Notes: generated from the sequence alone by a model not told the origin. Counted from the stretch's first letter, positions 16,661-25,767 are shown. The stretch: DNA of 61,568 bases from Pontibacter harenae (GCF_020907245.1 NZ_JAJJWH010000024.1:1-61568), one strand, 5' to 3'. Translations and numbers: made by a program.

Positions 16661-17506
16661 CTATTTAGCTAACAACATAGATAATATACCTGTCAGCATG
16701 ATAAACTTGTTTAAGTTGCTCAGGAAGGTGAAATCGCGCTTTCGGTCCGCTCTAATGAGTTTTATAAGCATCCAAATGCTAGGCGCGAGTACCAGTATTA
16801 TCATGTAAGCTTCAAAGTAAAACGAAGTACTTGGGTGAAAAACACTAGCCAGAAGGAGCACAAGAAACAAAGCGATAATAGGATAAAGCACCAGTTTTGT
16901 TTTGGGTAAGCCCGTTACAATGGGTAAGGTGCGGCAGTCGAAAGAGGCATCGCCTTTCATATCTTCGACGTCTTTGATGATCTCCCGGATCAGCGAGATA
17001 AAAAAAGCGAACAAAGCATATCCCAAGGTAACATTGTTGAGCATATCGGCATACACGGCCACTACCAAAAGCATGGAGGCTGAAAGCAAGGCGATAACAA
17101 TGTTCCCTATCAGCAGCATTTTCTTAAATCGTGCCGAGTATCCCCACAGCAGCAATACAGCTCCCAAGTTAATAAGTGCCACTGGAATAGAGAGCATTAG
17201 CCCCAAAGCAACCCCTGCAAAAGACAGCAGCAGGTGTGCAAACATGGCTCTGCGCCTGCGGATTGCTTTGCCCACCAACACTCGGCTGGGCTTGTTGATA
17301 GCATCTATTTTGATATCGTAATAATCGTTGATGATGTAGCCAGCCGCAGCAATGCACACAGTGGAGAGGGTGAGCATACCAAAAGAAGGCTCCAGAACCC
17401 GCGACCAGCTAACGCCTGATGCCAACAAGCATGCCTGTACCAATGCCTGGCTTAGAACCACCAGCACAAGATTAGGAAACCGGATGAGGTTTAAAAACGC
17501 TTTCAC
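16661..17506 (-). CDS. UbiA-family prenyltransferase (start moved to GTG 17506)
   Basis: Polytopic membrane prenyltransferase that moves a prenyl chain from a prenyl diphosphate to an acceptor. Bacteroidota relatives are often annotated geranylgeranylglycerol-phosphate geranylgeranyltransferase, but the substrate is not proven. The first Asp-rich motif is NDYYDIKIDAINKPSR, the second DVEDMKGD, with about nine membrane segments. The longest frame opens with ATG at 17566, which lies inside the terminator hairpin of the upstream csp gene. The 20 residues it would add are unlike family N-termini. GTG at 17506, giving VKAFLNLIRFPN, is preferred (281 aa). Confidence 0.8.
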   Translation of the reverse strand: MKAFLNLIRFPNLVLVVLSQALVQACLLASGVSWSRVLEPSFGMLTLSTVCIAAAGYIINDYYDIKIDAINKPSRVLVGKAIRRRRAMFAHLLLSFAGVALGLMLSIPVALINLGAVLLLWGYSARFKKMLLIGNIVIALLSASMLLVVAVYADMLNNVTLGYALFAFFISLIREIIKDVEDMKGDASFDCRTLPIVTGLPKTKLVLYPIIALFLVLLLASVFHPSTSFYFEAYMIILVLAPSIWMLIKLIRADRKRDFTFLSNLNKFIMLTGILSMLLAK

Positions 17507-17568
17507 GCAAGAAGATAAAAGGTAAGAGCTGTAAAGGTACGGCAGCGTAGTGAAAAGACAAGACATAA

Positions 17569-17594
17569 AAAAAGCCCCAAGGCAGGGGCTTTTC
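17569..17594 (-). terminator. intrinsic terminator of the cold shock gene
   Basis: Stem AAAAGCCCC (17570-17578) and GGGGCTTTT (17585-17593), 6-nt loop. On the minus strand it ends in a T-rich run. It sits 20 bp beyond the csp stop. Confidence 0.75.
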
Positions 17595-17613
17595 TGTAAC
17601 GGTAAAAGTATCT

Positions 17614-17808
17614 TTAGATTCTTTGTACGTTAACAGCGTTGATTCCTTTTTTACCTTCTTGGGTATCGAATGTAACACGGTCATGCTGCTGAATCTCTAC
17701 TCCGTTCAAACCAGTAACATGCACAAAGAAATCTTCATTGGTTTCGTCTTCTGTGATAAAGCCAAAGCCTTTGGATTCAATAAAGAATTTTACTTTTCCT
17801 GTCTTCAT
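17614..17808 (-). CDS. cold shock domain protein (CspA family)
   Basis: A single 64-residue cold shock domain, an RNA/ssDNA-binding beta-barrel acting as RNA chaperone. RNP1 is K-G-F-G-F-I near residues 14-19, and RNP2 is F-F-V-H-V near 27-31. Length is standard. The roughly 100-bp AT-rich leader before the start (17809-17925) may form the thermosensitive structure known for csp mRNAs, but this was not folded. Monocistronic, with its own terminator. Confidence 0.92.
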   Translation of the reverse strand: MKTGKVKFFIESKGFGFITEDETNEDFFVHVTGLNGVEIQQHDRVTFDTQEGKKGINAVNVQRI

Positions 17809-17925
17809 AAAAATGAAATAATTTAACTTTTAATCAAATGCTCTGTAATATAGATGCTAATCCTAATATATCCAAATTAATATTAAGAGAAATTTACTAT
17901 TTGTAGATAGAATAGTATAATAGCT

Positions 17926-18423
17926 TTACCAAGTATCCTGTGCTTTCATAATCTTTTCAATCAGTTCACGCACAGCACCCTTGCCTCCGTCTCTTGTAGA
18001 AATAAAGGTGCTTATTTCTTTTATGTCATCCGCGGCATCGGCTGGGCAGGCACGCAGACCACAGCGCTCCATGGCCTCTAGGTCGGGCATATCGTCACCC
18101 ATATAGGCTACTGTGGCAGGATGAATTCCCTGCATGTACAGGTAGTCTTCTAATGCGTCTACTTTATCGTCGGCACCTAAAAATATATGTTCTATGTCGA
18201 GCTGCTCCAGTCTTGTGCGTACCCCTGGTTCGTTTTTAGCTGAAATGATGGCTAAATTATAGCCTTGCCTGATGGCATGCTTTATGGCAAAACCATCTTT
18301 AATATTAAAGGCCCGTACTTGTTCGCCGTCGGCAAAGCAGTAGAGTAAACCATCGGTTAATACGCCATCTACATCAAAAACAAACGTGTTGATGCGAGTA
18401 AGGTCTGGTTGGGTAATTGACAT
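17926..18423 (-). CDS. KdsC-like HAD phosphatase (KDO 8-phosphate phosphatase type)
   Basis: Haloacid-dehalogenase phosphatase without a cap domain, of the YrbI/KdsC class that removes phosphate from KDO 8-phosphate in lipopolysaccharide core synthesis. Catalytic D17-x-D19 is in FDVDGVLTDG, the Thr/Ser motif is IISAKNEPGV, and the acidic Mg-binding motif is GDDMPDL near residue 108. The 165-residue length fits. The K-G-A-V-R-E-L-I-E-x-I tail matches the tetrameric KdsC tail. No other KDO gene is adjacent, so the substrate is by family only. Confidence 0.85.
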   Translation of the reverse strand: MSITQPDLTRINTFVFDVDGVLTDGLLYCFADGEQVRAFNIKDGFAIKHAIRQGYNLAIISAKNEPGVRTRLEQLDIEHIFLGADDKVDALEDYLYMQGIHPATVAYMGDDMPDLEAMERCGLRACPADAADDIKEISTFISTRDGGKGAVRELIEKIMKAQDTW

Positions 18424-18523
18424 AAGTTAGTTTGATAAACAGAAGATACTTTTATTTAAAGCAGCTCTGGTTGCTGTCAAAGTTTAGAAAAGAAGTGTAC
18501 CACTGAGGTTCAGGCGTAAAAAT

Positions 18524-18567
18524 AAAAAAAAGAGGCTGTACCAATTACTGGTGCAGCCTCTTTTTTT
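18524..18567 (-). terminator. intrinsic terminator downstream of iscX
   Basis: Arms at 18524-18542 and 18550-18567 (core AGAGGCTGTACC with one T-G pair). A7 precedes and T7 follows, so it works on either strand. It lies between the KdsC-like gene and iscX. Confidence 0.8.
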
Positions 18568-18650
18568 ATTTTTAGTATCTCCTGCAAAAAAGCTTAAGCT
18601 GTTTTCTTCAGGAGATGTTTTTTCTATTAAAGGGGAGTACTTGAAATAAA

Positions 18651-18893
18651 TTAATCCTGGTTATCACGCCATTCGTACACCCATGCCGCCTGAATCTGCT
18701 CCAGGTGGCCTTCGTTAGCCTGCTCACGCGTGCCTTCAAAATTAGGAACTTCCAACACCCACTCCAATAGTTCAGTAAAACGGATGCGGTATATTTTAGA
18801 CTCTGTAAAGTCATCGCCGAATCTTTCGTACAGTGCCATTGCAATGTCTTCGTGATCGTTCCAGTGGATAGGTGGCTCGTAACTATTGCTCAT
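18651..18893 (-). CDS. iscX: IscX-like iron-sulfur assembly protein
   Basis: Small acidic helical protein of the IscX/YfhJ family, which binds iron and the cysteine desulfurase IscS and tunes iron-sulfur assembly. The family pattern is visible: W-N-D-H-E-D-I-A near residue 12, then a YRIRFTELLEWVLEVPNFEG helix and a C-terminal AAWVYEWRDN. An upstream ATG at 18977 would add 28 residues not seen in the family, so ATG 18893 (MSNSYEPPIHW, 80 aa) is chosen. It follows the ferredoxin gene, a pairing also known from isc operons. Confidence 0.82.
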   Translation of the reverse strand: MSNSYEPPIHWNDHEDIAMALYERFGDDFTESKIYRIRFTELLEWVLEVPNFEGTREQANEGHLEQIQAAWVYEWRDNQD

Positions 18894-18998
18894 ATTTTTT
18901 TCTGTTAAGAATAAATTTAGGTAATTTATACATGACGCGCAGAACGTAAGGCAAGCTTTGCTTTCCCTGGAGCTCATGCTGCCATTTGCTGATGCTTG

Positions 18999-19328
18999 TT
19001 AGTGCCCCAGGAAGTCTTGCTCAGGTATGGTTACGACTAAATCTTCGTTACCTTGTACCACACATTGGCATCCCAGTCTGGAATTGATACGTGGATCTAC
19101 AGCCCTATCGATGTAGTCTTCCTCTTTATCAGAAATTTCTGGCAAGTCATCCATGCCTGCTTCTACATAAACATGACAGGTACTGCATCCGCACACACCG
19201 CCGCAATTATGCTGCAGCTTAATGTTGTTGTTAAGGGCCACATCCAGCACTGATTCTCCTTCCACAGCAGGAAGGGTTTGGTCTGGAGAGCCGTTAGCAA
19301 ACTTAAAGGTTATATTTACAACTTTCAT
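18999..19328 (-). CDS. fdx: [2Fe-2S] ferredoxin, adrenodoxin type
   Basis: Electron carrier with the C-x5-C-x2-C pattern CGGVCGCSTC (an extra Cys within the loop) and a fourth ligand in LGCQC near residue 92. The 109-residue length and the INSRLGCQ motif match the ISC-type Fdx class that supplies electrons for cluster assembly. Adjacent iscX (105 bp downstream) supports that role. No other isc gene is in the window. Confidence 0.9.
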   Translation of the reverse strand: MKVVNITFKFANGSPDQTLPAVEGESVLDVALNNNIKLQHNCGGVCGCSTCHVYVEAGMDDLPEISDKEEDYIDRAVDPRINSRLGCQCVVQGNEDLVVTIPEQDFLGH

Positions 19329-19428
19329 TTTCTAATGCTTTTAAAATGCAAAGTTACAAAGTCAGCCTGCCGAATCAAAGTATAAGCCTAACTTGCCGCT
19401 TCAGCTGGTTTAATAACCCTTAGTGGAT

Positions 19429-20217
19429 TTACTTGTTTCTGGCATCAATGGTTTTATCTTGTATGCTTCTGGAAAGCTGCTGGTACAGCAGTTGGTAAGT
19501 AGGATGGCTTTGTAGTGCCTGTAGGTGCTCTTCCAATACATTGTTGTCATGCCGCACAGCGGGGCCAGTCTGAACAGTAAATGGATCGTGTTGCGCAGCT
19601 TTTGCCACTGTTTCCTGGATGAGCGGCTGTAGCAAGCCTTCTGGTAAGTCTGCTTCTTGTAGCAGCTCGCGGCTTATTCCTAGCAAGTGATTTGTGAAGT
19701 TGCAGGCAAACACTGCAGCCAAATGCAATTGCTTACGCGCTGTAGAGTTAACCTCTTCTACCTTTTGGCTTATGCTTTGCGCCACCAACCGCAGTCGTTC
19801 AAGCGTCTTTATATTTTGCGCCTCCACTAACAGTGGTACCTCTTTAAAATCGACAGGCTTATGTTTAGAGAACGTTTGCAGTGGATAAAATACACCCAAA
19901 CTCGCATTTGGTATACTTTCCAGTACAGCCATAGGCTGAGAACCTGAGGTATGAGCTACCACCGTACCTGATTTTACTTGTAGTTGAGTTGCTACCGTGG
20001 CTATGGCTGCATCGGGTACGGCTATCAGTACAAGCTCCACTTCTAGCTCTGTTAAGTTGAGAGAATGTAACTCCTTTGCCAGCGGCAGTTGGTTTAGCAA
20101 TTCTTTTCTACTGGCTTCTGAGCGACTATAAACTGCTACTATCTGATGGTTTGCAGCTTTTAATGCTTTTGAAAGGTGCCATGCCACATTGCCAGCACCA
20201 ATAAGGGCAATTTTCAT
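19429..20217 (-). CDS. Rossmann-fold DUF2520 protein
   Basis: A 262-residue protein with an N-terminal NAD(P)-binding Rossmann domain (IGAGNVAWHLSKAL near residues 5-18, then LVLIAVPDAAI) and a helical C-terminal DUF2520 domain (QLHLAAVFACNFTNHLLG). The architecture resembles pyrroline-carboxylate or 6-phosphogluconate-type dehydrogenases, but no substrate is known. It overlaps the upstream glycosyltransferase by 4 nt, so both are probably translated from one mRNA. Confidence 0.85.
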   Translation of the reverse strand: MKIALIGAGNVAWHLSKALKAANHQIVAVYSRSEASRKELLNQLPLAKELHSLNLTELEVELVLIAVPDAAIATVATQLQVKSGTVVAHTSGSQPMAVLESIPNASLGVFYPLQTFSKHKPVDFKEVPLLVEAQNIKTLERLRLVAQSISQKVEEVNSTARKQLHLAAVFACNFTNHLLGISRELLQEADLPEGLLQPLIQETVAKAAQHDPFTVQTGPAVRHDNNVLEEHLQALQSHPTYQLLYQQLSRSIQDKTIDARNK

Positions 20218-21425
20218 GGATTCGTTTTAGTTATTATTTCCTGGTACTGCTGTACCAATCGAGGTAACACGGCCTGGCCTGAAAACCTGTTCATAAAATC
20301 CTGCCTAATCTGCTTACTGTCGTAGCGGTTGTAGTTAATTACCATATCGTGCATGGCCGCAGCCAAAGCCTCAGGATTGTTTTTATCTACCAGTAACCCA
20401 TTTACGGGGGCAACTATACTTTCTGGACCTCCGCATTTAGTTGCTATGATAGGTTTGCCACAAGCAATTGCCTCAATGTATACAATCCCGAAGGATTCGT
20501 ACTGACTGGGCATAACAAAGGCATCCGCTTGCTGGTACTCTGCAAGTACTGCACTACGGTCTATATTTCCTAGCCACGCAATATGCTCTTCTATCCCCAA
20601 TCTTTTCGCTAGTTCCTGAAAGGGCACTGTATTTCCTTCTCCAGCAATTCTGAATTTAACCTTTTTGTGTTTAGCTGTCAGCTTGCTAATGGCTTCTATG
20701 AGTATACCTGTGCCTTTAGTAGGTGCTATAAATGATAAAGTTAAAAAAGTAAAGTGGTCACTCGATGGCTTTGCAGTGTTGGCAGGCCTGAAAAAATATT
20801 CATCAGCAAAATTGGGTATTACTTTTGCATTTTCTATTCCCTGTAGTTCCATTCTTTGCTTTTGAAATGGGCTTACAGCAATGTTTAGCGCAGCGGCATC
20901 AAAGGGCAGCTTGTAGAAAGGTAAAATATTACCTTTGCTGTCTGTAGTAGTAGGGGCAGGGAAAGGACCTATATGCTCTGTTAGGCAGTAAGGAAGATTC
21001 CTTCTCTTTGCTACCTCCATTGCAATACTACCAGCAGGATGCCCTACATGTGCATGAATAAGATCAACAGGGCCATAATCCCTAACAAAAGCATCTAAGT
21101 TATAAAGGTTTGCTTTAACGATGTTTTGAAAATTACCTTTGAGTATTTTCTTAGTCCAGGAAAAGGTAGGTTTTGTATACTCTGTCAGGTTAGGTAGTAG
21201 CCTATTGGACGATGGCTTGTCTCTTTCAGCGATCAGTTTAGAAATGTTCTTAAAATGATCTTTTGCCCAAAGTAGGTTGCGTTCGTCTTTATTTCCCCAA
21301 ATACTAATACCTACGTTAATGTGGGGGTGCGACTTGCAAAGAGCAACCGTTTGTTCCTTTATCATTACCCCACTCACAGGCCGATCTTTACTAGGATACC
21401 AGGACGGAATAACAAATATGTTCAT
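20214..21425 (-). CDS. glycosyltransferase family 4
   Basis: GT-B retaining glycosyltransferase of the GT4 type, using a nucleotide sugar on an unknown acceptor. The C-terminal donor-binding domain has the E-x7-E motif in ESFGIVYIEAIACGKPIIAT near residues 310-330. The N-terminal domain opens with NIFVIPSWYPSKDRPVSGVMI and contains DLIHAHVGHPAGSIAM. 403 residues. It is first in a two-gene unit with the DUF2520 gene. It may act in surface polysaccharide synthesis (inference). Confidence 0.88.
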   Translation of the reverse strand: MNIFVIPSWYPSKDRPVSGVMIKEQTVALCKSHPHINVGISIWGNKDERNLLWAKDHFKNISKLIAERDKPSSNRLLPNLTEYTKPTFSWTKKILKGNFQNIVKANLYNLDAFVRDYGPVDLIHAHVGHPAGSIAMEVAKRRNLPYCLTEHIGPFPAPTTTDSKGNILPFYKLPFDAAALNIAVSPFQKQRMELQGIENAKVIPNFADEYFFRPANTAKPSSDHFTFLTLSFIAPTKGTGILIEAISKLTAKHKKVKFRIAGEGNTVPFQELAKRLGIEEHIAWLGNIDRSAVLAEYQQADAFVMPSQYESFGIVYIEAIACGKPIIATKCGGPESIVAPVNGLLVDKNNPEALAAAMHDMVINYNRYDSKQIRQDFMNRFSGQAVLPRLVQQYQEIITKTNP

Positions 21426-21509
21426 CTATGTAGGCTGCCGTATGAATGATTAAGAACAAAAAAAGGTAGACTGTTAGGTCTACCTTTCAAAGTTAGCATT
21501 TACTTATAA

Positions 21510-24110
21510 CTAAGCAGCCTGTACGGCTCTTGGTTTACTCTTTTTGCGATTTGCTTTTGGAGCAGCTCCACCGTCTTCTTTACGGCGAACAATCGCCATA
21601 ATAAAACCAATGGACATAATGATTGTGCCTATCCAAAGAACATTTACGAATGGCTTTTCCATTGCTTTCAGAATAACCCAGTCTTTCTGGGTGGCATTTA
21701 CACCTATCTTGAAACGGTTGTTTTCTGTGTCGATGTTCATGAAAGTGATACGCAAGCCAAGATCAGCTATCTCTTCTGGAACACGTCCCATCATTTGATC
21801 CTTAATCATCAAGACAGGGTGGGCATGATAACTTTTGCTTTCGCCCAGAATTTGCATATCAGCCTGTACAGCTACGTCGTTTTGAGATAGTTCTACACCA
21901 GGAACCTGCTGTATACGCTCTACACCGTTTATAACGGCTATGTAGTCGTTCAGGAAAATAGTATCACCAGCAGCTACATCATACTCCTGCAGTTCGCCCC
22001 ACTCTTTCTCTTCTGGTGCTATACCTGAAACGTGAGTATAAAGGTCTTTGTCAGCAAAGCTTTTTATATCTGGGGAGGCTAGCAAACCACCCATGTTTTC
22101 GTTTACCTGAGCACGAGGGTACAGCACAAAAGTCTTATCTGTCTCGCGCTCCTTGTATTCTACTTCAAAATAAGTGTTTTCAGGAGAAACCAGTGTCAGT
22201 GTATCACCCGTTTCGAAATATACCTTATTGTCTGCTTTTATGGTGTTGCGAGCAATACCAGTGTATTCATCTGCCGTTCTGTAAACAAGTTCTTTGTTTA
22301 CATATCCAGGCACACCGTCTACTTCAAAAAACTGACCTCTGTAGTTTACGCTGTAGTCGCCCATGTCTATTGGAGCATTTCTCCAAAGTAGCACGTTGTC
22401 ACGGTTCATCTCGTCAGAGAATTCGCGGGAGTACAGCAAGCCAGAATTATTTTGAGATATAATTCTTGAATAGCCTGAAGAGAACAGGATGCCGATCAGC
22501 ATTAGAGCAAGACCCATGTGTGAAACAGCACCACCCGATAAAGAAACCTTCTTGTGTAGTAGCCCAAGTATAATGCTCAGGTTTGCAAACACAGAGAACA
22601 TAGAAGCTACCAGCAATGTGATGTAAACAGGGTTATCCAGTTTGAAAGAGAACACATCAAACTTATTAGACAAGATGATGATTAAGCTGGAGAACAGTAG
22701 TGTTAGCATCAACGGCATGGTGATGGCATCCATAAAGCTGGATTTCTCCGCCTTTTTCCACCATAGCAACTGCCCTATACCTGAAAGTATGGCCACCAAT
22801 ACACCTGCCCATAACTGAAACTTCGTATAGTGTTCAATTTGGTCGGCTGGTAAGGCTGCGTTAGATTCTATACCTATAAAACCTAAGAAAGAATTATAAA
22901 CTGGAATAGATGTAGTAGCTAACACCTGGAAGCCTGCCAGGCAAAGTACAGCTGCACCTATAAATACCCAGAATTCGGCATTGTAAGTAGAAAGTTCTTT
23001 TTCCGTTGTCGGGATATTCTTCCATCTGTAAATGAGCAAACCTACAGCCAGCACCATAAAGGCAGCCAGGTAAGCAAACAACTGTCCTGAAAGGCCTAAG
23101 TCGGTGAAGGAGTGTACAGAGGCATTACCTAAAATACCGCTTCGGGTAAGGAAGGTAGAGTAAAGAATAAGTATAAAAGTGGAGATTACGAGAATGTAAC
23201 TTGCCTTCAAGCCTTGCTTACTGCGGCGGAATGCCACCATGGTATGTATAGCCCCAACCAGCACCAACCACGGAATGTAAACCGCATTTTCTACAGGGTC
23301 CCAGTTCCAGTAGCCACCGAAGTTAAGCGTTTCGTAAGCCCAGTAAGCCCCCATTATAATACCTACTCCCAACGTTACAGCTGCAAAATGCGACCAAGGC
23401 AGAGCAGGTTTAATCCATTCAGAGAACTTGCCTTTCCAGAGGCCAGCCATAGCGAAGGCAAATGGCACCAAGGTAGCAGCAAAACCCAGGAACAGCGTAG
23501 GTGGGTGTATAACCATCCAATAGTTCTGAAGCAGCGGGTTTAAACCAGTTCCGTCTTGTGGTACAAAGTTAGGGTCCATGGCAAATACAGGTGCATCTGT
23601 CATGAAATCACGCATCAGGATGAATGGAGAGGAACCGATTTTTACATCACCGATTACCACACCCAAGATCATGGAAGTAAGGAAAAGCTGCACGAACGAG
23701 AACATCGCCATAACAGGGGCTTCCCACGTCTTGTTTTTCTTGTTCGTATTAATCAGAACTACACCTAATAGCACGTGCCAGAAAATCCATAGCAGGAAAG
23801 ACCCTTCCTGGCCTTCCCAGAAGCAGGAAATCATGAAGTGAACAGGCAGGTGGTTAGAAGAGTGGCTCCAGGCGTAGTAGTATTCGTAGCGGTGCTCGTA
23901 AATAATATTGAATAAGCTGAACACCACCATCAGCACAGCCAGAGCATGTATATAAAAAGCGCCACGTGCCAGCTTACGCCAGCTGGTGTCGCCAGAGACC
24001 TCTACTTTTGTGCGAGAGGCCATAAAATATGCATAAGAGGATACTATGGCCGCCACAAATGCCACAATCACACTAGCATGGCCAACATCCCCGATCAGCG
24101 TATTTATCAT
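21510..24110 (-). CDS. ccmF: cytochrome c maturation heme lyase CcmF
   Basis: Large polytopic membrane protein of the heme lyase step in system I cytochrome c biogenesis. The tryptophan-rich WWD motif appears as NFGGYWNWDPVENAVYIPW near residues 250-268. Around it are conserved histidines (VIHPP, GAIHTMVAF) that coordinate heme. A long periplasmic domain near residues 560-820 precedes the last membrane segment. The C-terminus ends in a basic tail. At 866 residues it is longer than enteric CcmF (about 650), mainly in the periplasmic domain. It is last of the ccm cluster, 147 bp after ccmE. Confidence 0.93.
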   Translation of the reverse strand: MINTLIGDVGHASVIVAFVAAIVSSYAYFMASRTKVEVSGDTSWRKLARGAFYIHALAVLMVVFSLFNIIYEHRYEYYYAWSHSSNHLPVHFMISCFWEGQEGSFLLWIFWHVLLGVVLINTNKKNKTWEAPVMAMFSFVQLFLTSMILGVVIGDVKIGSSPFILMRDFMTDAPVFAMDPNFVPQDGTGLNPLLQNYWMVIHPPTLFLGFAATLVPFAFAMAGLWKGKFSEWIKPALPWSHFAAVTLGVGIIMGAYWAYETLNFGGYWNWDPVENAVYIPWLVLVGAIHTMVAFRRSKQGLKASYILVISTFILILYSTFLTRSGILGNASVHSFTDLGLSGQLFAYLAAFMVLAVGLLIYRWKNIPTTEKELSTYNAEFWVFIGAAVLCLAGFQVLATTSIPVYNSFLGFIGIESNAALPADQIEHYTKFQLWAGVLVAILSGIGQLLWWKKAEKSSFMDAITMPLMLTLLFSSLIIILSNKFDVFSFKLDNPVYITLLVASMFSVFANLSIILGLLHKKVSLSGGAVSHMGLALMLIGILFSSGYSRIISQNNSGLLYSREFSDEMNRDNVLLWRNAPIDMGDYSVNYRGQFFEVDGVPGYVNKELVYRTADEYTGIARNTIKADNKVYFETGDTLTLVSPENTYFEVEYKERETDKTFVLYPRAQVNENMGGLLASPDIKSFADKDLYTHVSGIAPEEKEWGELQEYDVAAGDTIFLNDYIAVINGVERIQQVPGVELSQNDVAVQADMQILGESKSYHAHPVLMIKDQMMGRVPEEIADLGLRITFMNIDTENNRFKIGVNATQKDWVILKAMEKPFVNVLWIGTIIMSIGFIMAIVRRKEDGGAAPKANRKKSKPRAVQAA

Positions 24111-24257
24111 CGATTAAAGAATTTAAGAGTTAGAGGGTTAGTGAGTCAGAGAGTTCAAGGTCGAAAAGTATTTGTAGATTCTGCTGCCATTTTATAGCAG
24201 GACATATTCCCTACAATTTCACTCTCTAACCCCCAAACTCTATAACACTTCACTTAT

Positions 24258-24680
24258 TTAAAGGCTTGCTGTTTTGGTAACATCTTTTTCCACGTACTTA
24301 GACGGGCACTTCAGCAGGATTTTATCAGCTACAAACACGTTGTTCTGCATGTTGCCTGTAATAACCACCTGCTCCGAGCGCTCAAAATCCTGAGGTTTCG
24401 GGTTGTAGTAAACTACCTGCTGCTCCACACGATTTGTGTCTACAAGCGTAAAAGTAAAGTAGTTAGGGTCCATAACAGGGTTGTATTGCATGCCCACAAT
24501 GTGGCCCTGCGGGTCTTTTTTCAGGCGGCCAACCACGTGTACTTTGGTTGAATTTCCTTCTTCGGCGCGCTCAATGGCCTCTCCGAAAGATACATAAGTG
24601 CTTGCGTCGCCAGCTGTGGTCATGATGATCATGATGGCCACGGCTATAACTAAAATACCAATGATGTGTGACTTTTTCAT
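24258..24680 (-). CDS. ccmE: heme chaperone CcmE, CxxxY variant
   Basis: Periplasmic heme chaperone with an N-terminal anchor (about residues 5-21) and an OB-fold beta barrel (KVHVVGRLKKD, FTFTLVDTNR, QVVITGNMQNNVFVADKILLK). In most bacteria heme is bound covalently by a histidine in HxxxY. Here the matching motif is C125-P-S-K-Y129, so cysteine replaces histidine. CxxxY CcmE proteins are known from Desulfovibrio and some archaea. 140 residues. Located between ccmD and ccmF. Confidence 0.9.
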   Translation of the reverse strand: MKKSHIIGILVIAVAIMIIMTTAGDASTYVSFGEAIERAEEGNSTKVHVVGRLKKDPQGHIVGMQYNPVMDPNYFTFTLVDTNRVEQQVVYYNPKPQDFERSEQVVITGNMQNNVFVADKILLKCPSKYVEKDVTKTASL

Positions 24681-24824
24681 CTATGTATAGAAAGTATGAT
24701 ATTCTATTTCTAATCGGCTAACATACTTTTGGAGGTATTAAATCCATTAGTTGCAGCTATTTTATACTTATTGAGCTTTTATGACTGGCTTCATGCATGT
24801 TACTGCAAGAAAACCTATAAAAGC

Positions 24825-25100
24825 TTATTCTCTGAACTGCTTTTCAAGCTTGCTTACCTTGCGGTCCAGCGAAACCAGGTAAACTATCAAACCTGCCAAC
24901 ACAGTGAGCAGTACCACCACTACCACGTAAATTTTGCCGTCCTGACGCAGTGTGTCGGCCATTTCTACTTCTGGCTGTGCCTGTGGTTCTGCAGAAAACT
25001 CTACAGCAGTTTGATCGTTCTGGGCCTGCAGGGTGGTGCTTGTACCTAGCATGATGCCAAGTATAAAGCAGCAGATTGCCAGTATTCTATGCATTTTCAT
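24825..25100 (-). CDS. ccmD: CcmD-like heme export accessory protein
   Basis: A 91-residue protein with an N-terminal signal or anchor segment (residues 5-25), a short acidic linker, and a second membrane segment followed by VSLDRKVSKLEKQF. CcmD supports release of holo-CcmE from the CcmC complex. The sequence is poorly conserved, so the call rests on size, topology and position between ccmC and ccmE. It overlaps ccmC by 14 nt. The first ATG at 25100 or the second at 25094 could be used. Confidence 0.78.
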   Translation of the reverse strand: MKMHRILAICCFILGIMLGTSTTLQAQNDQTAVEFSAEPQAQPEVEMADTLRQDGKIYVVVVVLLTVLAGLIVYLVSLDRKVSKLEKQFRE

Positions 25101-25752
25101 ATAAGCGTTGTCTCAGTATTTCTAATCTTGATTTTACATTTACTATCCAGATGCCCAACAGCGTCCAGCCAAGTACGGCAGGGTAGAACACTATGCGTAG
25201 GCTACTGTCCATGTCGTAGGAGTTGAAGCCAGGGTTGCCGCCGTTGCCAGGGTGCAGCGAATCTGTGAGGCGTGGCAGAATAAACAGCAACGGAATAAGG
25301 GCCGCAAAGGCAAAAACATTATACACAGCGCTGATGCGGGCACGCTGCTGTTGCTCGTTAAAAGAGCTGCGCAGTACGATATAAGCAAAGTATATAAGTA
25401 GACCAATGGCTGAGGCATTTTGTTTTGGATCGTTGCTCCAATACTCGCCCCAGGTAAAGCGGGCCCATTCCATACCTGTTATAATGCCTAACACACCGAA
25501 AAGTATACCTACTTTAGCAGCCTCGTAAGCAATCACATCATTCTTGACAGTCGGGTTCCGAAGGTATTTGATTGAGTAAACCACGGATACAAACAGGATC
25601 AGAATCATACCGAACCACATGGGCACGTGAAAGTATAGATTTCGAATAGTTTCGTTCAGGATAGCCAAACGCGGAACATCCGACAGCATGCCAGCCACTA
25701 CGGTAAAAACCAGCAGTAGCACAGCAAGTATTTTCCACCAGTTGTTTTTCAT
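25087..25752 (-). CDS. ccmC: heme exporter/handling protein CcmC
   Basis: Six-pass membrane protein that loads heme onto CcmE. The tryptophan-rich motif appears as FTWGEYWSNDPKQNASAI near residues 101-118, which fits the shorter Bacteroidota form rather than the enteric WGxxWxWD. Heme-ligand histidines are in LYFHVPMWF and DSLHPG. An in-frame ATG 30 nt upstream would add MCLTSSVFKN; ATG 25752 (MKNNWWKI) fits the family better, giving 221 aa. It overlaps ccmD. Confidence 0.92.
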   Translation of the reverse strand: MKNNWWKILAVLLLVFTVVAGMLSDVPRLAILNETIRNLYFHVPMWFGMILILFVSVVYSIKYLRNPTVKNDVIAYEAAKVGILFGVLGIITGMEWARFTWGEYWSNDPKQNASAIGLLIYFAYIVLRSSFNEQQQRARISAVYNVFAFAALIPLLFILPRLTDSLHPGNGGNPGFNSYDMDSSLRIVFYPAVLGWTLLGIWIVNVKSRLEILRQRLYENA

Positions 25753-25767
25753 ATTTTTGAAGACGCT

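Noticed and set aside
18608..18844. A 78-codon frame overlapping iscX
   Set aside because: Out of frame with the conserved IscX pattern; shadow.
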